Shown here piece by piece: positions 1-7,261 of a stretch of DNA of 48,975 bases (its first letter is position 1; each line of letters opens with the position of its first letter). Position numbers and translations under genes: made by a program. The stretch is from Anaerolineae bacterium (GTDB taxonomy: Bacteria; Chloroflexota; Anaerolineae; Anaerolineales; Anaerolineaceae): NCBI GenBank assembly GCA_013178185.1, contig JABLXC010000027.1, positions 1-48,975 on the forward strand. The letters run 5' to 3'. The notes beneath the pieces are model-generated. The model had not been told where the DNA came from and did no database searches. It saw only the letters and a list, made by a program, of their open reading frames with translations.

Positions 1-142
1 TTTCCAGCTGTTCAAGTGATAAATCCGAAAGCTGACATACATACCCGAATAATCGGGTTAGGTCTTCTTGAATGGTTTCAAGCTGCGAGACAAGCCTGGT
101 ATTCTGCGTTTTGACTGATTTTGTCAGAAAGCATGTGTTCAT
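1..142 (-). CDS. Partial small protein, C-terminus beyond the left edge
   Basis: An open frame starts with ATG at 142 and runs off position 1. An AAGGA ribosome site lies a few bases upstream. The visible 47 residues begin MNTCFLTKSVKTQNTRLVSQ and then become rich in Leu, Gln and Glu, as in an amphipathic or coiled-coil helix. No family is recognised. It is divergent from the LuxR-type gene at 497, and the inverted repeat at 203-249 lies between them. The start is supported by the ribosome site; the function is unknown. Confidence 0.45.
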   Translation of the reverse strand, partial: MNTCFLTKSVKTQNTRLVSQLETIQEDLTRLFGYVCQLSDLSLEQLE

Positions 143-202
143 TGGCGATCCTTTCGAAAAGAGTTACGAGTAGGATAACACCCAGGCTGAGCTACCTCAA
201 TC

Positions 203-249
203 TATTAATTTCGATAGGGTATTTGCCTTGATACCTATCGAAATTGATA
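203..249. promoter_or_regulatory. Long inverted repeat between divergent genes
   Basis: TATTAATTTCGATAGG (203-218) is matched by CCTATCGAAATTGATA (234-249), a 16-bp inverted repeat with one mismatch around a 15-bp centre. There is no T-tract, so a terminator is unlikely. The position between the leftward gene at 142 and the LuxR-type gene at 497 fits a dimeric regulator's operator. Bases 250-496 show no convincing gene; an open frame at 272-481 has no ribosome site or family. Confidence 0.5.
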
Positions 250-496
250 TATAGATTTTTCCTTCTTCTACTTGCACAATAAGATAATCTCGCCTATAAT
301 TTTACTGAACAGATGTTCTAATATAAAACCTCAAATTTTCTACTGTTACCTCACTTGCGCATACGACTCTAGAATGACCAACTCCCACCTATACCATCAA
401 CTACAAGGTCCTCTCTGGATAGATGCGTGCTTGTTCAGGGGGGATTTATGCGTTTTCAGCCATTATTTCGGGTCAACTTAGGGGAGGATTTCTTCG

Positions 497-940
497 ATGC
501 CATCCATTGTTGTTATCAATGATGAAGGATCTGTTCTTTACCAAAATGTGGTCGAAGATGTTCAGGATTTGGTAAAGATCATCCGGGATGGCAGTAATAT
601 ACCTGATTGTGCTTTGGATGATTGCCCAGAAGTGCAGGTTAATGGCTTGATTGTTCTCGCGGGTCAGCCACCGAAACCAAAAAGGAAGGCACCGGCCTTA
701 TCAGTACGCCAGATCAGCGTTTTGCAACTACTGGCAAGGGCATGTACGCCAGAACAAATAGCACTGAAACTAGGGTTGACCGAATCGACAATTCGATTAC
801 ACATCAGTGCTTTGAAAAAGAAATTTGGGACAGATAGCCGTGACCAGATGATGGCGATGGCGGGTCAATTAGGTTTATGCGATCCTTTTGAAACAAGCCC
901 GGTCCATGATCAGCAGGAGGATCAGGCACGGTCGAGATGA
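497..940 (+). CDS. LuxR/GerE-type helix-turn-helix protein
   Basis: A 147-residue protein. Residues about 75-135 form a LuxR C-terminal HTH: LSVRQISVLQLLARACTPEQ, then a recognition helix around LTESTIRLHISALKKKFG. This domain binds DNA in many response regulators. The N-terminal 70 residues are not a recognisable receiver domain and lack an obvious phospho-acceptor pocket, so the signal sensed is unknown. GGGGAGGA lies just upstream of the ATG. The gene precedes another DNA-binding-like protein and the BREX operon on the same strand. A regulatory role for the island is possible but not shown. Confidence 0.75.
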   Translation: MPSIVVINDEGSVLYQNVVEDVQDLVKIIRDGSNIPDCALDDCPEVQVNGLIVLAGQPPKPKRKAPALSVRQISVLQLLARACTPEQIALKLGLTESTIRLHISALKKKFGTDSRDQMMAMAGQLGLCDPFETSPVHDQQEDQARSR

Positions 941-1049
941 TCTGATGAAGTGAAGGGGGATTCGTTGTCAGATTGAAGAAAATATTATATGATTAGAGGC
1001 GAACATATTTTTCATATTCCACATCGAAATCCTTGAAAAGTAAAGCCAC

Positions 1050-1466
1050 ATGTCCAACTTTCCGGCCTGGTTTAACAGAGCGTACAAACGATGGAGCCGA
1101 TCCCAGGCGGGTGAGGAAGATTTCATAGCCTTTTGCGATTTGTTAGGCTATCCACCTTCCAAGGTATTGGGTTGGTTACATGGTGAGTTTTTGCCTGAAG
1201 GTCCAGAAATTCTGAGTATTGCGGGGACACTCGGAACAGAGGTTTATTCAACCCTTGGTCTTCCTGCAGTGGATCCTGAATTAATGAAGATTTATCATGC
1301 CTTCTCTCATTTACATGGTGAGTTTCGAAGTCGTCTGGCTCAGGCACTTTGGGAAGCAGAGAATGAAATGAAAGAGAAGGGTATCTCAGCTAGTTCGCCG
1401 GTTGCAGGGGGAATACTCAGTGCTGCATTTACCAAATGGGGTATTGCGCCAAACCCAGAGCAATAA
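1050..1466 (+). CDS. Small HTH-like protein of unknown target
   Basis: A 138-residue soluble protein. The first 70 residues (GEEDFIAFCDLLGYPPSKVL then WLHGEFLPEG) have the spacing of a degenerate phage-repressor-like HTH, with 'LGYPPSKVLGWLHGE' in the recognition-helix position. The C-terminal half is helical and Ala/Glu-rich. No catalytic motif is seen. It lies between the LuxR-type gene and the BREX-associated HTH gene, same strand, about 90 bases before the latter. Likely a transcription factor, but the family is inferred from pattern only. Confidence 0.55.
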   Translation: MSNFPAWFNRAYKRWSRSQAGEEDFIAFCDLLGYPPSKVLGWLHGEFLPEGPEILSIAGTLGTEVYSTLGLPAVDPELMKIYHAFSHLHGEFRSRLAQALWEAENEMKEKGISASSPVAGGILSAAFTKWGIAPNPEQ

Positions 1467-1506
1467 TCCCGATTTTCTTAGCTTATTTGATTAGCAACTA
1501 TCAATA

Positions 1507-1533
1507 ATGAGTATATAATTTCTTTATACTCAT
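1507..1533. promoter_or_regulatory. Inverted repeat / likely operator-promoter upstream of the BREX operon
   Basis: ATGAGTATA (1507-1515) and TATACTCAT (1525-1533) form a perfect 9-bp inverted repeat around TAATTTCTT. It sits 25 bases before the HTH gene that opens the BREX operon and contains TATAAT-like and TTTATACT hexamers. No T-run follows. It is best read as a promoter overlapped by an operator, perhaps for the HTH protein encoded next to it. Confidence 0.55.
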
Positions 1534-1557
1534 TCTTTTGATTTAAAAGAAGGTATT

Positions 1558-1782
1558 ATGGACGACTTTCCACAAGTACTAACGATTGAAGAAGCATCAA
1601 AATACCTTCGCATCCCTCTCTCCACACTTTATAAACTTGCGCAGGATGGAAAAATACCATGCCAAAAAGTTGGAAGGCATTGGCGATTTAGAAAAGAAAG
1701 AATAGATAACTGGTTGGATGATACGATAGCCAAATCAAAAAAACAAACCCCGATTGACGACGAGGAGCAACATGGATGCTGA
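1558..1782 (+). CDS. HTH_17 / excisionase-type DNA-binding protein opening the BREX operon
   Basis: A 74-residue protein that is almost entirely an excisionase-family (MerR-like, HTH_17) winged helix: LTIEEASKYLRIPLSTLYKL, then IPCQKVGRHWRFRKERIDNWL. These bind DNA as small regulators or recombination directionality factors. It overlaps brxE by 11 bases, so it is in the same operon and probably translationally coupled. The palindrome at 1507-1533 is a likely binding site. I infer BREX regulation. No integrase lies beside it, which argues against an excisionase role. Confidence 0.8.
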   Translation: MDDFPQVLTIEEASKYLRIPLSTLYKLAQDGKIPCQKVGRHWRFRKERIDNWLDDTIAKSKKQTPIDDEEQHGC

Positions 1783-2281
1783 ATTAGTCGAAAGACTTGC
1801 AAAGTTAAGATTAATCATTGGGTATCTTGGGGAACGGGAACAGTTCGGTTGGTGGCAGAGTTCATTTTTTACACAAGGAAGCAATGCTTTCCTTTCTCCG
1901 CTTTTTAGCCGAACACAAACTTTGGCCCAATGTAATGGCGTGACACACGCTGCAGCTCTAGTGCACGACGAGCGGATTGGCATTGGTCATGTTTATCATC
2001 TTTTTCGACTGCCAGAAGAGATTGAGCAAGGAATCCACCGATCGCTCCAGGAGCCAGCTTTATACCAATCAGTTCAAAAGAATATTACCAAATCAGAAAC
2101 AGCTTTGGATTCCTTGCGAAAGTTAGTTGGTTCTCAATTACCAATTGAGATCGGTCCAATCCGAGTTGGAAACATTGTAGCGCTGCGCGACTTAAATTCC
2201 TGGCAAAAAGTAGCCGGTGCATACTTGTATGGTTTTGAAAATAAAACCGTAGTTTGTCCATATTTTTCAGATGTCCTATGA
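1772..2281 (+). CDS. brxE: BREX protein BrxE
   Basis: A 169-residue protein matching the BrxE family over its whole length: LRLIIGYLGEREQFGWWQSS near the start, then HAAALVHDERIGIGHVYHLF and LPEE. BrxE is a marker of type 6 BREX; its biochemical role is not established. The ATG at 1772 is preferred over one at 1754 because GAGGAGC sits just upstream. Its stop overlaps the brxA start (ATGA at 2278-2281), showing tight coupling. Its presence in an operon that ends with brxL is unusual. Confidence 0.85.
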   Translation: MDAELVERLAKLRLIIGYLGEREQFGWWQSSFFTQGSNAFLSPLFSRTQTLAQCNGVTHAAALVHDERIGIGHVYHLFRLPEEIEQGIHRSLQEPALYQSVQKNITKSETALDSLRKLVGSQLPIEIGPIRVGNIVALRDLNSWQKVAGAYLYGFENKTVVCPYFSDVL

Positions 2282-3063
2282 TCAATGAAAAGTACACTAC
2301 AAAACTAGGTTCTGGACAGGGAATCATTGAAGAGACTTTTGCACTACTCAATTTATGGTCTCCAGGAATGAATGGATCTGACCTCTATAAGGTGGCACTT
2401 GGATCGGGATTGTTCCCTAACATTTCAGCGCGACGTTTAAAGAATCTAATTTTTGAAGGCTTTGCCCCCCGTTATTTATGCCAGGATGCTCAACCATTGA
2501 AGAATATCAAAGCATTGCAGAATGGGTTATCGAATAAAGAAATTAATCAAATTTTATATTTATATACCTGCAGAAATCATAAAATTCTTCACGATTTTGT
2601 TAAAGAAATCTATTGGGCTACATATTCATCGGGTCAAAATTTTTTGTCAATTGATGAGGCACGGAATTTTGTTATTCGGGCTAATCAAGATGGGAAAACG
2701 AGCAGACCATGGGGCGCCAGTATGATACAACGAGTTCCCATTTATTTAGTCGGCACATGTTCTGATTTTGGGTTACTGGAAAACAAGAAAAATTCAATTC
2801 GAAAAATCCTGCCTTTCAGAATCGAACCAAAAGTATCGATTTTCTTGTCCTATGATCTCCATTTCTCCGGCCACGGCGATAATAGTGTGCTAAGTCATCC
2901 AGATTGGGGATTATTTGGTATGGACCGCAGTGATGTATTGAATGAAATGAAACAGCTAGCCTTAAAAGGTTGGTTTATTATTCAATCCGCTGGAGATGTG
3001 ACTCGTATAGGCTGGCAATATCAGAGTATGGAGGAAGTAATTGATGCCCTCAATAAGAGATAA
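2278..3063 (+). CDS. brxA: BREX protein BrxA (DUF1819)
   Basis: A 261-residue DUF1819/BrxA protein. The N-terminal pattern (TKLGSGQGIIEETFALLNLW, then ISARRLKNLIFEGFAPRYL) is characteristic. BrxA proteins are small helical DNA-binding proteins needed for type 1 BREX function. The start is taken at the ATG overlapping the brxE stop; an in-frame start at 2254 would lie deeper inside brxE. The 3' end overlaps brxB by about 20 bases. No lesion is seen. Confidence 0.85.
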   Translation: MINEKYTTKLGSGQGIIEETFALLNLWSPGMNGSDLYKVALGSGLFPNISARRLKNLIFEGFAPRYLCQDAQPLKNIKALQNGLSNKEINQILYLYTCRNHKILHDFVKEIYWATYSSGQNFLSIDEARNFVIRANQDGKTSRPWGASMIQRVPIYLVGTCSDFGLLENKKNSIRKILPFRIEPKVSIFLSYDLHFSGHGDNSVLSHPDWGLFGMDRSDVLNEMKQLALKGWFIIQSAGDVTRIGWQYQSMEEVIDALNKR

Positions 3064-3616
3064 CTTTGACGAATTGATAGAACGAGTTCGATCTGGTCGA
3101 GAATTAGGACACGCCAGTTTTGAACCGATCTATTATTTGATTTTCCATCCCAAGGAAATTTTGGATGTGAAGAGGAGTCTGCCAGCCTGGATCGCGAAAC
3201 TGCGTAATGATGGTTGGGAGGTTGAGCAATTTTCAATCGCCCAGGAAATTCGATCTATATTTGATAGTTCGCCAATGATGAAGATTTGGCTGACCGCAGA
3301 TAAAAAATCGCCCCTCCAGTGGGATAAAGCCAATCAATCTTTAGCCAATGCCATTACAAATGGCTCGTTAAAAAGTAGATTAGAGGCTAAGCTGGAACAG
3401 GTGAAAGGGAAAAAGAGTACGATTATTCTTGTCACAGATCTCGAAGCGCTTCATCCTTATACTCGCATTGGTGCGATTGAGAGTCAACTGTACGGGAAAT
3501 TCTATGTGCCTACCGTGTTTTTTTACCCGGGTGAACGCACTGGAAAGACGCGATTGAAATTCCTGGGTTTTTATCCAGAAGATGGCAATTATCGCTCCGT
3601 TCATATCGGCGGCTAA
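3044..3616 (+). CDS. brxB: BREX protein BrxB (DUF1788)
   Basis: A 190-residue DUF1788/BrxB protein. The signature pieces are the N-terminal FDELIERV, YYLIFHPKEILDVKRSLPAW and the C-terminal VPTVFFYPGERTGKTRLKFL. BrxB is a conserved core component of BREX types 1 and 6, of unknown activity. GGAGGA at 3030-3035 supports the ATG at 3044 (a TTG at 3041 is adjacent). It overlaps brxA and lies 18 bases before brxC. Intact. Confidence 0.85.
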   Translation: MPSIRDNFDELIERVRSGRELGHASFEPIYYLIFHPKEILDVKRSLPAWIAKLRNDGWEVEQFSIAQEIRSIFDSSPMMKIWLTADKKSPLQWDKANQSLANAITNGSLKSRLEAKLEQVKGKKSTIILVTDLEALHPYTRIGAIESQLYGKFYVPTVFFYPGERTGKTRLKFLGFYPEDGNYRSVHIGG

Positions 3617-3634
3617 AAAGGAGTATCAGGGGCT

Positions 3635-6600
3635 ATGCAGATCAAAACATTATTTGACCCATCGAAAGACATCTACCGCAATATCGAAAAGGTGATTACC
3701 TATAACGCTTCGCAAGAAGTTCGCCTAAAAGCGGAAATCACCGAATACATTGTTACTGAAAGCATTGAAGATCAGTTCGAACGGTTGCTGACCAAAATGC
3801 AACAGGCAATGGATAGCGGCGGCGAGAATGAGGTAGGGGTCTGGGTTTCTGGCTTCTATGGTTCTGGTAAGTCGTCCTTCACGAAATATCTTGGCTTAGC
3901 ATTGGACCAGAACGTGCAAATTGAGGGGACGCGGTTCTTGAAATATTTACAAGACCGCATGAACAAGCCACAGACGCGAGCGTTGTTATCCACGGTAGCT
4001 AACCGCTTTCCGGCCGCGGTTGTCCTTCTCGATCTGGCAAGTGAAATGCTGGCCGGCGCAACGATGGAGGAGGTCTCAACCGTTCTGTATTATAAAGTTC
4101 TGCAATGGGCTGGCTATTCGCGAAATTTAAAGGTGGCAGCATTTGAAAGACGGTTGAAAAGAGACAACCGGTATGAGGAGTTCACAAGCCGGATTCAAAA
4201 CGAACTTGGTGTATCCTGGAAAGAAGTTCAAAACGATCCTTTAGTGATAGACAGCTTGATTCCCGAAATCGCACATGACTTTTATCCCCAGTTATTCAAA
4301 ACGGCCAGTGCCTTTAATACCGAAACCACCGATTTCGTCCGTTTTGAAAATGAACGCGTCAAAGAAATGATCGATATCGTTCGAGAGGCGACTGGAAAAG
4401 AATACATAGTATTTATCATTGATGAGGTAGGTCAATATGTCAGCGCACGTCCAAATCTGATCTTAAATCTGGATGGGCTGGCAAAAAACCTGAAAAATAT
4501 CGGCAACGGTAAAGTGTGGATCCTCGGAACTGCACAACAAACCCTTACCGAAGATGATCCACGCGCATCTTTGAACTCACCCGAATTGTATAAACTCAAG
4601 GATCGTTTTCCAATCCAGATCGACCTTGAATCCAGCGATATCCGCGAAATTTGCTACCGCCGTTTATTGGGTAAATCACCGGATGGGGAAAAAGCCCTTG
4701 GCGCAATCTTCGAAAAACATGGTCAGGAATTAAGATTTAATACCAAACTCGAAGATGCCAAGTATTACGACGCAGACTTCGATAAAGTTACCTTCACCAA
4801 TCTCTACCCATTCCTACCGGCTCACTTTGATATCTTGCTGCACCTATTAGGCGCCCTGGCGAAATCTACAGGCGGAATTGGACTTCGCTCCGCCATTAAA
4901 GTGATCCAGGATATCCTGATCGAAGGTCCAGATGGCCAACCGCCTGTCGCGAACCAACCAATCGGTTGGCTGGCCACGACGGTTACATTGTATGATGCAC
5001 TTGAAAAAGACATTCGCCGGGCCGCTCCATCCATTCATAAAGCGGTTGCAAAGGCCCTCATTCGCTTCCCCGATTCGGCAATTCATCAGGAAATCGCCAA
5101 GACTGTAGCGATCCTTCAAATATTGGGGAACATGCCAGTAACGGTACAAAACATTGCCAGCCTGACTCATCCCAGGGTTGATGCAGCATCCCGTCATGAT
5201 GAGGTCGAATCGGCTGTCAAGGATCTCATCTCTGATGGATTTGTTCCTTTTGGTGAAAAAGATGGGAATCTGTGCTTTTTCAGCGAAAAGATTAATGATA
5301 TCGATCAGGAACGGGCGCAAATTCCCTTACGTTCGATTGAAACCCGGCGGATTCAAAATGAGGGGTTGCGAGAGGTGTTCAGCCCACTTCCCTCTGTCCG
5401 GCTGCACAACACTCTCTCCGTAACCTCCGGGTTGAAATCATCTACCGGGTCTATCCTGACGAATCTTGCCGGCGAGAAGGAAACGATTCAAACCGTGGTG
5501 GAATTAGTCGCTCCTGAGGATTATGAGGGAGCCCGTACCCGCCTGGTTGAGGAATCTCGTCAGCGTAGTTCGCAATACACGATCTATTTATTGGGAAGAA
5601 CGGTCAACGAGATCAACGATCTGGTATCCGAAATTTATAGAAGCCGTGAAATTGTTCAACGATATCGCAATGACCCAGATCAGGAAGTGAAAGAGTATTG
5701 TTCAGCCCAGACCGACCGCGCCAATGTTTTAAGCGGTGACCTGGAGCATTTGTTGAAAAACTGCTTAAGCCAGGGATCCTTTATCTTCCGCGGTCAGGTA
5801 ACGGCAGCAGACAGCCTGGATCATGACCTGGTTGAAGCGGCGAAAAAGCATTTAAGCACAGTGGCCGAACAAGTCTTTGATCGCTACAATGAGGCGCCCG
5901 TCAGAGCAGATACGAATATTGCCGAAAAATTCCTGAAAGCCGGCAATTTAAAAGCAATCGACTCCAACATCGATCCGCTCTCTCTCGTCCAGGTGGTGGG
6001 TGGAACGCCTCGCATCAATACCAATCATAAAGCTCTGATCAGCATTCGAGACTTCATCGACCGCAATGGCTCAGTGGATGGGAAACGTCTGACCGATTAT
6101 TTTACCGATGCGCCTTTTGGCTGGTCTCCAGATACCTTACGCTACCTGGTGGCAGCATTACTGGTCAACGGAGAAATCAAGCTTAAAATCTCCGGGCGGG
6201 AAATTAAAGTCAATGGTCAACAGGCAATCGAAGGCCTGCGCACCAATAATTCATTCAAAACAGTGGGGATTTCACTTCGCGATGGACAGCTTCCACTCGA
6301 GGTGCTTGCACGCGCGGCACAACGCCTGACCGATCTGACCGGTGAACCGACCATACCGCTGGAACAGGAAATCAGCAAATCGGCAGCAAGGCACTTCCCA
6401 CAATTACAGTTGAAATACGGCCCACTGGTATCAAAGCTGGAGAACCTGGGGCTGCCCGGTGTGGAGCGCATTCGTGAGCTCAATAAGGATCTGGCGGAGA
6501 TTTTAGAAACGGATGCCTCGGATGTCCCGCAGCGATTGGGAAGCGAAGAATCCTCACTCTTTACGAGCCTCAAATGGGCAGCAGATGTAACCCTGGCGCT

Positions 6601-7255
6601 CAAAAACGGGCTGGAGGTGACCATTCGCGACCTGCGTGAGCATTGGAAGGAGATCAGAGCGCTGCCAGATTCAGGAATACCAGGTCAGCTTAGAAACGAT
6701 GTTGAGGAATCGCTTGCCCAAATTGGTGAACGTCTGGGGCAGGAGAATTTCTATCAGCACAGCGCCGACCTGAGCTCTGCATTGACCTCAATCAAGAATC
6801 ATTTGCGGGATGCGATTGATCAGATGATGGATGCGCAAAAAAACACGATAAAGATCGCCAAACAAGACCTTCCCGGGTTGTTTGAATGGAATGAATTGAC
6901 GCACGAAGAACAATCGCAGATTCTTGCCCAATTGGAAGCATTGGCAATTGATGTGACCAAAGACCTGGCCGGGTTGAAGCAGCTCCTGGGTCAGGAATAT
7001 ACCATCCAGTCACGCGTCAGTGATATCCGAAAAAGAATCGAAGAGGTCGGGCATGAACGTCAATTAGCACGTTTGAAAGAAGAGAAGGAACAGGCTGCTC
7101 GTGAGGGACGCAGTCGGATTACCCGATCTTTGAATATTCCTACCCGGGTGACCAGCAGCAGTCAATTGGATGCCTTGATTCAACAGCTTCAGACCCTGAA
7201 GACCGAATTGGCACTCTACAATGACATCGAAGTAACCATAGAACTTAAGGACTGA
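3635..7255 (+). CDS. brxC: BREX ATPase BrxC
   Basis: A 1206-residue P-loop ATPase of the BrxC/PglY type, the usual size for the family. The Walker A motif is in GFYGSGKSSFTKYLG (about residues 73-87); a Walker B-like strand YIVFIIDEVGQYV lies near residue 255. The remainder is long and helical, with coiled-coil-like Glu/Arg/Gln stretches toward the C-terminus. BrxC is required for both methylation and phage exclusion. GGAG lies upstream of the ATG; pglX starts 6 bases after the stop. No frameshift or internal stop. Confidence 0.9.
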   Translation: MQIKTLFDPSKDIYRNIEKVITYNASQEVRLKAEITEYIVTESIEDQFERLLTKMQQAMDSGGENEVGVWVSGFYGSGKSSFTKYLGLALDQNVQIEGTRFLKYLQDRMNKPQTRALLSTVANRFPAAVVLLDLASEMLAGATMEEVSTVLYYKVLQWAGYSRNLKVAAFERRLKRDNRYEEFTSRIQNELGVSWKEVQNDPLVIDSLIPEIAHDFYPQLFKTASAFNTETTDFVRFENERVKEMIDIVREATGKEYIVFIIDEVGQYVSARPNLILNLDGLAKNLKNIGNGKVWILGTAQQTLTEDDPRASLNSPELYKLKDRFPIQIDLESSDIREICYRRLLGKSPDGEKALGAIFEKHGQELRFNTKLEDAKYYDADFDKVTFTNLYPFLPAHFDILLHLLGALAKSTGGIGLRSAIKVIQDILIEGPDGQPPVANQPIGWLATTVTLYDALEKDIRRAAPSIHKAVAKALIRFPDSAIHQEIAKTVAILQILGNMPVTVQNIASLTHPRVDAASRHDEVESAVKDLISDGFVPFGEKDGNLCFFSEKINDIDQERAQIPLRSIETRRIQNEGLREVFSPLPSVRLHNTLSVTSGLKSSTGSILTNLAGEKETIQTVVELVAPEDYEGARTRLVEESRQRSSQYTIYLLGRTVNEINDLVSEIYRSREIVQRYRNDPDQEVKEYCSAQTDRANVLSGDLEHLLKNCLSQGSFIFRGQVTAADSLDHDLVEAAKKHLSTVAEQVFDRYNEAPVRADTNIAEKFLKAGNLKAIDSNIDPLSLVQVVGGTPRINTNHKALISIRDFIDRNGSVDGKRLTDYFTDAPFGWSPDTLRYLVAALLVNGEIKLKISGREIKVNGQQAIEGLRTNNSFKTVGISLRDGQLPLEVLARAAQRLTDLTGEPTIPLEQEISKSAARHFPQLQLKYGPLVSKLENLGLPGVERIRELNKDLAEILETDASDVPQRLGSEESSLFTSLKWAADVTLALKNGLEVTIRDLREHWKEIRALPDSGIPGQLRNDVEESLAQIGERLGQENFYQHSADLSSALTSIKNHLRDAIDQMMDAQKNTIKIAKQDLPGLFEWNELTHEEQSQILAQLEALAIDVTKDLAGLKQLLGQEYTIQSRVSDIRKRIEEVGHERQLARLKEEKEQAAREGRSRITRSLNIPTRVTSSSQLDALIQQLQTLKTELALYNDIEVTIELKD

Positions 7256-7261
7256 TCCATT

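Noticed and set aside
272-481. 69-codon open frame upstream of the LuxR-type gene
   Set aside because: No ribosome site, no family likeness, odd composition; treated as chance.
1558-1782. Excisionase of an integrated element
   Set aside because: The fold fits, but no integrase or att site is near and it overlaps brxE, so an operon regulator is more likely.
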